Positions 1 to 6,650 of a stretch of 9,464 nucleotides of DNA are shown here, one piece after another. The stretch covers positions 1 through 9,464 of the forward strand of contig JAHKKQ010000071.1 in the NCBI GenBank assembly GCA_020027805.1, written 5' to 3'. The position numbers and the translations under genes were made by a program. Numbering within the stretch: position 1 is the stretch's first letter; every line of letters begins with the position of its first letter. Source of the stretch: Candidatus Dadabacteria bacterium. Its GTDB lineage: Bacteria; Desulfobacterota_D; UBA1144; Nemesobacterales; UBA2774. The notes under the pieces were generated by a model. It did not search any database, was not told the origin of the DNA, and saw only the letters and a list, made by a program, of their open reading frames with translations.

Positions 1-22
1 AATGACAGAAAAGGAAAAAGGC

Positions 23-69
23 GAGATTGCTGCGCTGCACTCACATTCGTTCGTTGCGCTCGCAATGAC
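23..69. repeat. Dispersed GTCATTGCGAG-type repeat, variant copy
   Basis: Read on the minus strand this begins GTCATTGCGAGCGCAAC and ends GCAGCAATCTC. Those are the ends of a short imperfect palindrome (GTCATTGCGAG...AAGCAATCTC) that I know from memory as an abundant intergenic repeat in many bacterial genomes. The middle is longer and less regular than the usual form. The octamer AATGACAG occurs at 1-8 and again at 64-71, so a second unit may end at the window edge. No coding role is visible. Recognition is from memory and copy number in this genome cannot be checked here. Confidence 0.55.
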
Positions 70-71
70 AG

Positions 72-447
72 TATAGGACATCCCCACCCCGCCCCAAAGG
101 TGGTATATGGGCTTGGCTTCCTCTTTCCTGAGAAGTCACTCCACACCCGTCTGTCAGCCTGGGTCATCGCCGATAATCGAAACGAACGCGATTGCCGGGT
201 TAAGCAGTGGAGTTGGGGAAGGGATCATAAAATCACACATCGTGTGCGGCGACCCGCCGCAATTTATCCCCCGGCAATTCACAAGGGCATAAAAACGGGT
301 AAAATGATTTAAAGGGGCAGGGTTCTATATCGATAACCTATGGTCGCCTATTGTGCATCGCGGAAAAAGATTTTTTCCGCGGCTTGGACGAAATATTACT
401 ACACAGCGGTAAATACATTAATAAGTACCGTGAGTTATGGTGGTTTT
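72..447. other. Non-coding stretch upstream of the glyoxylate-shunt fusion gene
   Basis: I see no convincing gene here. The short open frames at 100-312 lack a ribosome binding site and resemble no family I recognise. A small hairpin (CACAC-ATC-GTGTG) lies at 234-246 and a partial palindrome (GGTT...AACC) at 321-338. Neither is strong. The one clear structure is the 23-base palindrome at 359-381, listed separately. The stretch most likely holds regulatory sequence for the gene at 534 plus remnants from repeat activity. Confidence 0.5.
359..381. promoter_or_regulatory. 23-bp perfect-arm palindrome upstream of the promoter
   Basis: Two perfect 10-base arms, CGCGGAAAAA at 359-368 and TTTTTCCGCG at 372-381, flank a 3-base centre. 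The element is about 70 bases upstream of the predicted -35 box of the fusion gene. No T-run follows the second arm on either strand, so it is not a typical intrinsic terminator. No plus-strand gene that would need one is visible upstream. A binding site for a dimeric regulator is a reasonable reading, but that is inference. Confidence 0.4.
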
Positions 448-449
448 AT

Positions 450-477
450 TTGATTTGGAAGCCGGTTGTATTATAAT
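450..477 (+). promoter_or_regulatory. Sigma-70-type promoter for the malate synthase-isocitrate lyase gene
   Basis: TTGATT at 450-455 (four of six matches to TTGACA) and a perfect TATAAT at 472-477 are separated by 16 bases. Transcription would start near 484, giving a leader of about 50 bases before the ATG at 534. The region is AT-rich compared with the genes around it. A weaker TATAAA at 508-513 lacks a matching -35 box. Confidence 0.6.
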
Positions 478-517
478 CATGGTTCCCTTTTTTAATCTTT
501 TGCACAGTATAAAAACC

Positions 518-529
518 AAGGAGAAGGAG
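518..529 (+). promoter_or_regulatory. Tandem Shine-Dalgarno sequence of the fusion gene
   Basis: AAGGAG occurs twice back to back, at 518-523 (10 bases before the ATG) and 524-529 (4 bases before it). This supports the ATG at 534 as the true start and suggests strong translation initiation. Confidence 0.7.
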
Positions 530-533
530 CGAC

Positions 534-3500
534 ATGAGCACCGTTCGTGATATTTCAAAACAGCCGTTCAAGGTAATTTCCGCCCCGAGGAATCTCCAGA
601 TAAGGAACAGCCTCGCGAGCGAATACGCCGACATATACACGCCGCAAGTTCTGGAAGCCCTGAAGGCGCTTTCGGTATTCAATAAAGACCAGAAGATGCT
701 GATGGAAAAGCGGTATGCGAGGCGCGCCCAGTGCAACCGCAACAGGGAGAGGATAAGGTTCCTCAACCCCAGCGATTTCATACCCCGCACGAATATAAAG
801 GTGCAGGACGCGAGGGACGGCAAGTTCGTGGGCTCCGATGTCCCGCACGACCTCCAGAGGCAGTGGATTCAGGGGACGGGCCCGGCCGCAAAGCCTAATA
901 CTTCTATCGACAAAAGCATACGCAACGTGGCGTACGCGCTCCTTTCCGGAGCGGACGGCTGGATGTTCGACGGCGAGGATGCCCTCGGCCAGATAAGCAC
1001 GATGTCGCTCGACAACCAGAGGAATCTGAAGCTCGCCATAAGGAAAGACCCCATGTTCATGAACGTCGCCGAGCAGGTCTCGAGGGAGATGAACGAATGG
1101 GCGAAGGGGTTCCTTGGGCGGGAGATAATCATCGACTGGAGAAAGCAGCTCGACTTCACGACGAAGATATTCCGGGCCAGGGGCCTCCATCTCGACGACA
1201 GGCACATCAGGGACGAGAACGGCCTCATGCTCTCGGCCTCCGTAGTCGATGTCGTCCTTTACGTTGTGAACAACTATCAGGAGCTCGACAAGTCAGGCTC
1301 TTCGATAGTGCTATACCTGCCCAAGATACAGACGGCCGAAGAGGCCGCTTTCTGGAACGAGCTCCTTTCGGCGCTCGAGGATCACCTGAGCATACCGTTG
1401 GGCTCCATCAAGGTATACGTCCTCATCGAACAGCTCGAGGCTACGTTCCAGCTGATGGAGATACGCGCGGCCCTCGGCAGGCATTTCGTGGGGTTCAACA
1501 CCGGCAGGTGGGATTACATAAACAGCGTTTCCGACGCCATGGCGTGGGACCAGTCGTTCATTAACCCGAACATAGAATCGATAACGATGACGTACGGCTA
1601 TATGAGGAATTACGAAGACCGGGTGCGCAGAGCCGTAAACACCCCCGGGGTCAACCATAACTACGCCCTCTGGCAGGGCGGGATGGAGCCGAACATCCCC
1701 GTTGGCTCGGATAAAGGCGTAAAAGAAGGTATGAAGAAAGCGGTCGACGGGGCGAGGCGTGAGCAGCAGGAGGGGGCGAGCGGGAAGTGGGTCGCGCACT
1801 GGAAGATGGTGCATATAATCAGGCCCGTATGGGAAGAAGCGGGGCAGGAAAACCAGATGGGAAGGAAATTCCCGCCGCTCACCTATTCTGACGAGGACGC
1901 GGACGGGCTCACTCTTCTCGAGCCGGCGCCCCGGACCATAAGGGGGGCAAGGAACCTCATATCGGTCGCCCTTCAATACGGGAACGCGTTCGGCCAGGGT
2001 TTCCAGGCTGCCGCGCTTAAACCCGCGGATTTCTTCGGCAACGACGACATACTCTATTTAATGGAAGACATGGCGACGGGCGAGATACGCCTGAGCATTC
2101 TCTGGGAATGGGTGGACAAGGGCGCCATGCTGACAGAGGACGATAAGGAAACAGGGGTGAAGGCGGGGGACATATTCACGTCCGACCTCTTCGAGAGGCT
2201 CCTCGCCGAGGAATACGACAAGCTGCTCCAGGCGAAGGACAAGGACGTCCACGACGACTCCAAGCCCACTACGCTCCCCATAGCAAGGGAGATAGTGGAA
2301 ACATACGTGCTCGACAGCATCAAGACCCCGTGGTACATCGACCTCCTGAATATAAACCTCAACAACCACGACCTCTCGACGGCGAAGATACGGATAAAGC
2401 AGTACATGGACGCCTTCAAAAAAGACGGCACGAGGATCACCGAGAACCTCGACTTCCTGCCCGAGACGAGGCTCGACACGACGCTCGAGGACGAGCTCGA
2501 TTCGTTCGAAAGGGAAGTCAGGGAGATGAAGGACTGGTTCGCCCAGCCGAGGTTCAAGGGAATAAGGCGGCTATACTCCGCGCGCCAGGTCGTACAGCAG
2601 GCCGGGACCATCGAAAACGACTATACGGTAGCAAGGAAATATTCCGAGGAATTCTACAACAGGCTCCGTGAGCTCTTCGCCAGGGGCGAGCAGATAACCA
2701 CGTTCGGGCCCTATTCGCCGGGACAGATCGTAACGATGAAGCGCATAGGCATAGAAGGGATATATCTCGGCGGATGGGCTACGTCCGCGAAAGGATCTCT
2801 CTCGGAAGACCCGGGCCCCGACCTCGCGAGCTATCCGCTGAGCCAGGTGCCCGATGAGGCCGCGGGGCTCGTCCGCGCGCTCCTGACAGCCGACCGGAAC
2901 CAGAAGTTCATGAGGTCGCGCATGTCGGAGAAGGAGAGGAAGGCCACTCCCAGGGTCGATTACAGGCCGTTCATCATAGCCGACGCCGACACGGGGCACG
3001 GGGGAGACGCCCACGTCAGGAACCTCATAAAGAGGTTCGTCGAAGCGGGCGTGACGGGGTACCACATAGAGGACCAGAAGCCCGGCACGAAGAAATGCGG
3101 CCATCAGGGAGGGAAGGCGCTCGTGCCTGTTGACGAGCAGATAAAAAGACTGAACGCGGCGAGGTTCCAACTCGACATCATGAAGGTGCCGGGGATCATC
3201 GTCGCCCGTACGGACGCCGAGGCCGCAAACCTCCTCGACGGAAGGGGAGACGAGCGCGACCAGCCGTTCATACTCGGAGCCACAGTCACGAACGTGCCCG
3301 GATACAAGAACTGCTATCTCGCTATTCTGAAAAGGTTTTACGACAAGGGTATCACGGATGTGAACGGCTTTATGCTCTACAATATCTCTGACGCCGAGTA
3401 CGACGAGGTCTACGAGTGGTTCGACAAGGTGGGCCTCACGCCTATAATAGACAAGAGCATACAGGCGCTCAAGGAAGGGAAGGAGAGGAGCATCACCAAG

Positions 3501-4784
3501 CCGCTCGAGAACGCGGCCAGCAAGTTCGTCGAGACCTGGGAAGTAGAATCCGGGCTTATGACGTACGACCAGGCGGTCGCCGAGCAGATGGAGTTCGCGA
3601 TAGAAGAGGGCAGGAACCTCGGGATGACCATAGAAGAATGGTTCGAATTCGCGAAGCACGCCTCCTACCAGCACGCGAGGGACAAGGCGAGACAGATGGG
3701 CATAGAAGCCCCTTGGGACTGCGAGCTTTCGAGGACGCCAGAGGGCTACTATCAGGTAAAGGGCGGCATAGAATACGCCATAGCGAAATCCCTCGCGGTC
3801 GCTCCTTACGCCGATTTAATATGGATGGAAACTAAAACAGCAAACTACGAGGAAGCCCGGGAATTCGCGGAAGCCATACACGCGGAGTTCCCGGACAAGA
3901 TGCTCGCCTATAACCTGTCGCCTTCGTTCAACTGGGATACCACGGGAATGAGTGAAGAGGAGATGAGGAACTTCCCCAAGGAGATAGGGAAGCTCGGCTA
4001 CGTATTCGACTTCATCACCTACGGCGGTCACCAGATAGACGGGCTCGCGGCCGAGGAGTTCGCGACGGCTCTCAAGCAGGACGGGATGCTCGCGCTTGCG
4101 AGGCTCCAGAGGAAGTTAAGGCTCCTCGACTCGCCTTACAGGACGCCGCAGACACTCGTCGGAGGGCCCCGTCTCGACGGAGCGCTCGCCGCATCGTCCG
4201 GACGCACGGCGACCACGGTCGCCATGGGCAAGGGCTCGACTCAGGTACAGCACCTGGTCGAAACCGAAGTCCCGCCCAGGCTTCTGGAGGACTGGTTCGA
4301 GCTCTGGTCGGAGCACTACGGCATACCGGGACGCCTGAGCGTGAAGCTCCGGCCGCATACGGCGGGCTCGGAGCTCCTCGAGCTTTCGGTCAAGGACGAA
4401 GGCGGGAATAAAGTGGCCGACGTGATTTTCACGACCATACACGACCGCTGGGGGAACAACTTCGTTTCCATCAGGGACCAGAACACCTTCGAAGACAGGT
4501 TCCGCAAGAAGAGGCTCATGGCCCTCATCCATATATTCCTGATACACAGGTACAAGGCGGTCTCCGTACACTACGTGAGCCCGACCGAAGATAACCAGAA
4601 ACAGGCCCAGGGGATGAAAGCGATGGGGATATACGACGAGGTCAACACCGAGATCGGCCACATAATCGTGGCCAGGGTCAATACCGAAAGGGTAAAGGAA
4701 CTCCTCGCTCCGGACCTCGCGGAGCTCAAGGGCTTCATCGCGAAGAAATCGAAACCGAAGGGCAAGAAAAAAGACAAGCAGTAA
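534..4784 (+). CDS. Bifunctional malate synthase-isocitrate lyase fusion with ICL2-type C-terminal domain
   Basis: One open frame of 1416 residues encodes both glyoxylate-shunt enzymes. Residues 1 to about 620 are an A-type malate synthase (glyoxylate + acetyl-CoA to malate). Visible are RGLHLD with the active-site arginine at R216, the acidic metal ligands E299 (VLIEQL) and D327 (GRWDY), and the likely catalytic base D512 in MEDMATGEI. A charged linker covers about 620-655. Residues from about 655 to 1265 are isocitrate lyase, with TTFGPYSPGQ near 722, the Mg-binding ADADTGHGG at 816-824, the signature KKCGH with catalytic C855, and NLSPSFNW at 1127-1134. Residues about 1270-1400 match, from memory, the C-terminal GNAT-like domain of M. 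tuberculosis ICL2, which binds acetyl-CoA or propionyl-CoA and activates that enzyme. The tail (about 1401-1416) is lysine-rich. The lyase part (about 760 residues) equals full-length ICL2 (766). No signal peptide or membrane segment is visible, so it is cytoplasmic. It has its own promoter, strong ribosome binding site and terminator, so it is probably monocistronic. Confidence 0.95.
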   Translation: MSTVRDISKQPFKVISAPRNLQIRNSLASEYADIYTPQVLEALKALSVFNKDQKMLMEKRYARRAQCNRNRERIRFLNPSDFIPRTNIKVQDARDGKFVGSDVPHDLQRQWIQGTGPAAKPNTSIDKSIRNVAYALLSGADGWMFDGEDALGQISTMSLDNQRNLKLAIRKDPMFMNVAEQVSREMNEWAKGFLGREIIIDWRKQLDFTTKIFRARGLHLDDRHIRDENGLMLSASVVDVVLYVVNNYQELDKSGSSIVLYLPKIQTAEEAAFWNELLSALEDHLSIPLGSIKVYVLIEQLEATFQLMEIRAALGRHFVGFNTGRWDYINSVSDAMAWDQSFINPNIESITMTYGYMRNYEDRVRRAVNTPGVNHNYALWQGGMEPNIPVGSDKGVKEGMKKAVDGARREQQEGASGKWVAHWKMVHIIRPVWEEAGQENQMGRKFPPLTYSDEDADGLTLLEPAPRTIRGARNLISVALQYGNAFGQGFQAAALKPADFFGNDDILYLMEDMATGEIRLSILWEWVDKGAMLTEDDKETGVKAGDIFTSDLFERLLAEEYDKLLQAKDKDVHDDSKPTTLPIAREIVETYVLDSIKTPWYIDLLNINLNNHDLSTAKIRIKQYMDAFKKDGTRITENLDFLPETRLDTTLEDELDSFEREVREMKDWFAQPRFKGIRRLYSARQVVQQAGTIENDYTVARKYSEEFYNRLRELFARGEQITTFGPYSPGQIVTMKRIGIEGIYLGGWATSAKGSLSEDPGPDLASYPLSQVPDEAAGLVRALLTADRNQKFMRSRMSEKERKATPRVDYRPFIIADADTGHGGDAHVRNLIKRFVEAGVTGYHIEDQKPGTKKCGHQGGKALVPVDEQIKRLNAARFQLDIMKVPGIIVARTDAEAANLLDGRGDERDQPFILGATVTNVPGYKNCYLAILKRFYDKGITDVNGFMLYNISDAEYDEVYEWFDKVGLTPIIDKSIQALKEGKERSITKPLENAASKFVETWEVESGLMTYDQAVAEQMEFAIEEGRNLGMTIEEWFEFAKHASYQHARDKARQMGIEAPWDCELSRTPEGYYQVKGGIEYAIAKSLAVAPYADLIWMETKTANYEEAREFAEAIHAEFPDKMLAYNLSPSFNWDTTGMSEEEMRNFPKEIGKLGYVFDFITYGGHQIDGLAAEEFATALKQDGMLALARLQRKLRLLDSPYRTPQTLVGGPRLDGALAASSGRTATTVAMGKGSTQVQHLVETEVPPRLLEDWFELWSEHYGIPGRLSVKLRPHTAGSELLELSVKDEGGNKVADVIFTTIHDRWGNNFVSIRDQNTFEDRFRKKRLMALIHIFLIHRYKAVSVHYVSPTEDNQKQAQGMKAMGIYDEVNTEIGHIIVARVNTERVKELLAPDLAELKGFIAKKSKPKGKKKDKQ

Positions 4785-4802
4785 GCACTGAGAATAAAGC
4801 TG

Positions 4803-4840
4803 CGGAGACCCCTGTATAATATGGGGTCTCCGGATTTTTT
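4803..4840 (+). terminator. Rho-independent terminator of the fusion gene
   Basis: CGGAGACCCC at 4803-4812 pairs perfectly with GGGGTCTCCG at 4823-4832 around a 10-base loop. A run of six T follows at 4835-4840. It starts 18 bases after the stop codon of the fusion gene, which supports a single-gene transcript. Confidence 0.9.
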
Positions 4841-4875
4841 CGAATCCGATACTGAAGGGGGGGATTTAAACCGAT

Positions 4876-4965
4876 ATGGATCTGCTTCCGCCTTTCCTAT
4901 ACGCGATATTCCTTCTCGCCTTCGTCTTGCTCCTTTTGCTCAAGGCAAGAAACATAAAGGACTGA
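4876..4965 (+). CDS. Possible 29-residue single-pass membrane peptide
   Basis: ATG at 4876 opens a 29-codon frame ending in TGA at 4963. The product has a short N-terminus (MDLLPPF), a hydrophobic helix of about 17 residues (about 6-22) rich in Leu and Phe, and a basic tail, KARNIKD. This layout predicts a membrane peptide with its C-terminus in the cytoplasm. A purine-rich AAGGGGGGG at 4855-4863 precedes the start, but at 12 bases it is farther away than ideal. No promoter is obvious between the terminator at 4840 and the start. In size and shape it resembles small subunits or regulators of membrane complexes (KdpF- or CydX-like), but I recognise no family. A chance frame in a GC-rich spacer cannot be excluded. 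Confidence 0.4.
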   Translation: MDLLPPFLYAIFLLAFVLLLLLKARNIKD

Positions 4966-4968
4966 GAA

Positions 4969-4984
4969 GCGGGTGAGCACCCGC
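4969..4984. other. Short GC-rich hairpin between convergent genes
   Basis: GCGGGTG (4969-4975) and CACCCGC (4978-4984) form a tight inverted repeat just after the possible membrane peptide and about 105 bases past the stop of the minus-strand trhO gene. No T-run follows on either strand, so it is at best a weak end-of-transcript structure. Confidence 0.3.
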
Positions 4985-5090
4985 GGGCATACGTTCTGTA
5001 ACCTCCGTACCTGCTAAACTTAAATTCGGCCGGTCCCCGGTTTACCCTATGTCGAGCCCAAAGCTTGATGATGATTTGTTTCGAATATCG

Positions 5091-6002
5091 TCAGGCGGTT
5101 CTGGATTTATGCCCCTGTCTCTCGCGTGTCTTCTTGCGGATCTGCGCCCGGTATTCCCCGAGGCATTCATGCGAGCAGCAGCCATCGTTTTCTTCGCTGC
5201 ACTTGAGGCACAGAATCACGAGGTCGTCACAGACGGGGTTCCTGCAGTTCTGGTATCGGTCGGAGCTTTCGCCGCAGAGGGTGCACCGTGAAATGACTTC
5301 TCCCTCGGCCTCGACGTCCGAGACGAGCCTGTCGTCGAAGACGAAACACTTCCCCTCCCACACCGTGTCGGGGTATTGCTGGCAGAAGTTGATGATGCCG
5401 TCCTTCAGCTGGTAAACGTCCGTGAAACCGCTGCCTATCATGTAGGCCGTGGCCTTCTCGCACCTAATCCCGCCCGTGCAGTATGTCACGATCTTCCTGT
5501 CCTTCTTATCGCGGAGCCCTTCGAGGGCTTCGGGGAATTCCCTGAACGAGTCGATCGCGGGGGTAACGGCGTTCCTGAACCTGCCGACGTCCGATTCGTA
5601 GCTGTTCCTGGTGTCGAGCATGATGAAGTCCTCGCCGCTCTCATACAAGGCGAGCAGTTCTTCCGGGGTGATATACTTACCTATACTCCCCATATCCACC
5701 TCCCGCTCGAGGCGTATTATCTCCTTCTTCACCCGGACGATGAGCTTCCTGAACGGGCGGAAGGACGCTGTCTCTTCCTTGAAGTTAACGTCCATGAACC
5801 CTTCTATCGAAGTGAGGAAATTTTTGTACTTATCTATCTGCTCGCGTGTGCCCGAAAAAGAGCCGTTTATCCCCTCCCGGGCGACGAGTATCTTTCCCAG
5901 GAGCCCTTCTTTTTTGCAGAATTCCCTCTGCCCGGCGGCGAAACCCTCAGGGTCGTCTATTTCCGTGAATTTGTAGAAGAGTATTATAAGGAAATTATTC
6001 AT
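5091..6002 (-). CDS. trhO: tRNA uridine(34) hydroxylase, rhodanese family (TrhO/YceA)
   Basis: The 303-residue product has the full architecture of TrhO (formerly UPF0176/YceA). An N-terminal ferredoxin-like domain covers about 1-100 (LVAREGINGSFSG motif), a rhodanese domain about 110-215, and a cysteine-rich C-terminal region about 238-285. The active-site loop reads YCTGGIRCEKA, with the catalytic cysteine at C175 and a second at C181. The C-terminal region carries nine cysteines (240, 243, 253, 258, 265, 268, 275, 276, 280), typical of long family members and likely metal-binding. TrhO enzymes hydroxylate U34 of certain tRNA anticodons to 5-hydroxyuridine using O2, aiding wobble decoding in the cytosol. 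The ATG at 6002 lies 6 bases after the stop of the toxin frame. Its ribosome binding site is weak (GAGAGA), so coupling to upstream translation is plausible. No separate promoter is evident. Confidence 0.93.
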   Translation of the reverse strand: MNNFLIILFYKFTEIDDPEGFAAGQREFCKKEGLLGKILVAREGINGSFSGTREQIDKYKNFLTSIEGFMDVNFKEETASFRPFRKLIVRVKKEIIRLEREVDMGSIGKYITPEELLALYESGEDFIMLDTRNSYESDVGRFRNAVTPAIDSFREFPEALEGLRDKKDRKIVTYCTGGIRCEKATAYMIGSGFTDVYQLKDGIINFCQQYPDTVWEGKCFVFDDRLVSDVEAEGEVISRCTLCGESSDRYQNCRNPVCDDLVILCLKCSEENDGCCSHECLGEYRAQIRKKTRERQGHKSRTA

Positions 6003-6008
6003 TCTCTC

Positions 6009-6342
6009 TCATTTTCGAGTTATAATGTTTTCTTTGATGTCTTCTCTCAGGCGGGCGGGAATGTCCATCCGCTCGTGCAGTATGCTGATTATACCCAGTA
6101 CCCCTCCCGAGAGGAGGCGAAAGAATATGAAGTGTTTCTCATAACGTATGTAGAAAACCTTTTCGAACCCCTTGCGCTCTATCCTCCGCCACAGCTGCGG
6201 ATTTTCAGCGGCCTTCGAGACCGCGTCGTGCATGCCGCGTATGTATTCAACTGCCTTCTGCTCGCCGCATTTCCCGAGTGTGTAATCCCATATTCCGTCC
6301 TGGCGTTTGTCCGCGGCGGAAAAAAAAACGATACCGCATCAT
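6009..6342 (-). pseudogene. parE: ParE/RelE-superfamily toxin, frameshifted in a 9-T run
   Basis: The natural start is ATG at 6342 (or 6339), overlapping the antitoxin stop as is usual in such pairs. Reading from it gives MMRYRFFF, then leaves frame at a 9-T run (A9 on the plus strand, 6320-6328) and stops after 31 residues at 6247. The other frame past the run reads SAADKRQDGIWDYT..., then ILHERMDIPARL near the end, both standard ParE features. With eight T instead of nine, one clean frame of about 110 residues would result. ParE toxins usually poison DNA gyrase, and the related RelE enzymes cleave mRNA; which applies here is not visible. The fragment starting at the internal ATG at 6233 would lack the N-terminal half. 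Causes could be a real inactivating slip, a phase-variable tract, RNA polymerase slippage at the run, or an assembly error. Confidence 0.85.
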
Positions 6343-6599
6343 AATTTTTGATTGCCGCGGTTTCTGGCGATTACGTCCTCGGCTCCGACCTCGATAAATT
6401 CGCTCTCGCTGGCGTTCATTCCTGGTTCGAGCTCCCCATAGAGCCGTTGCCATCTGTGCTCTTCGAGACGCTTATAATCCTGTCTGATGAGAGCCCGGAT
6501 GTACTCGCTGACAGATTCATACATGCCCTCCGGGCCTGTCTGATCCTTCACGAATTTGATGAGCTTTCCCGTGATTCTAACGTTGACGCTCTCTGCCAT
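6339..6599 (-). CDS. parD: ParD/CopG-type ribbon-helix-helix antitoxin
   Basis: The 86-residue product has the ribbon-helix-helix layout of ParD-like antitoxins. A short beta strand (SVNVRITG, residues 4-11) is followed by two helices with the characteristic SVSEYIRALIRQD. An acidic, probably disordered C-terminus of about 30 residues would wrap the toxin. Such proteins bind operator DNA as dimers and neutralise the partner toxin. The ATG at 6599 follows AGGGGG (6611-6616) by 10 bases. Its TGA overlaps the toxin ATG (TTATGATG), the usual coupling in these operons. The gene is intact although the toxin is frameshifted. It heads a probable transcript parD-parE-trhO with its own promoter. Confidence 0.88.
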   Translation of the reverse strand: MAESVNVRITGKLIKFVKDQTGPEGMYESVSEYIRALIRQDYKRLEEHRWQRLYGELEPGMNASESEFIEVGAEDVIARNRGNQKL

Positions 6600-6648
6600 G
6601 GTTCACGAACCCCCTGTTTCTTACTACTTCCTTACTACGGAACTACGG
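6600..6648 (-). promoter_or_regulatory. Candidate antitoxin operator: GTAGT repeats plus palindrome at the start codon
   Basis: Between the -10 box and the parD start the minus strand carries three copies of GTAGT (plus-strand ACTAC at 6623-6627, 6634-6638 and 6642-6646), spaced 11 and 8 bases apart. The heptamer TTACTAC is exactly duplicated at 6621-6627 and 6632-6638. A 12-base palindrome GGTTCGTGAACC (6600-6611) sits between the ribosome binding site and the ATG. Ribbon-helix-helix antitoxins commonly bind short repeats of this spacing near their own promoter, so autoregulation is likely. The exact operator is inferred. Confidence 0.5.
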
Positions 6649-6650
6649 AT

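Noticed and set aside
100..312. Two overlapping short plus-strand frames in the left spacer
   Set aside because: No ribosome binding site, no family resemblance, and composition like the surrounding non-coding DNA.
321..338. GGTTCTATATCGATAACC as an operator
   Set aside because: Only the outer four pairs and one inner pair match, which is weak beside the perfect palindrome at 359-381.
2571..3674. Long minus-strand frame of 367 codons inside the lyase region
   Set aside because: It lies wholly antisense to the highly conserved isocitrate lyase coding sequence. GC-rich codons commonly give such mirror frames, and it has no recognisable domain.
4969..4984. GC hairpin as a terminator for trhO or the small peptide
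   Set aside because: The loop is very tight and no T-run follows on either strand, so it is listed only as a hairpin.
6247..6342. 31-residue product of the frameshifted toxin start as a gene in its own right
   Set aside because: After eight toxin-like residues it reads out of frame into arginine-rich sequence. It is better explained as the 5' part of the broken toxin gene.
5376..6344. 322-codon plus-strand frame opposite trhO and the toxin
   Set aside because: It is a mirror of two recognisable minus-strand genes and shows no domain of its own.
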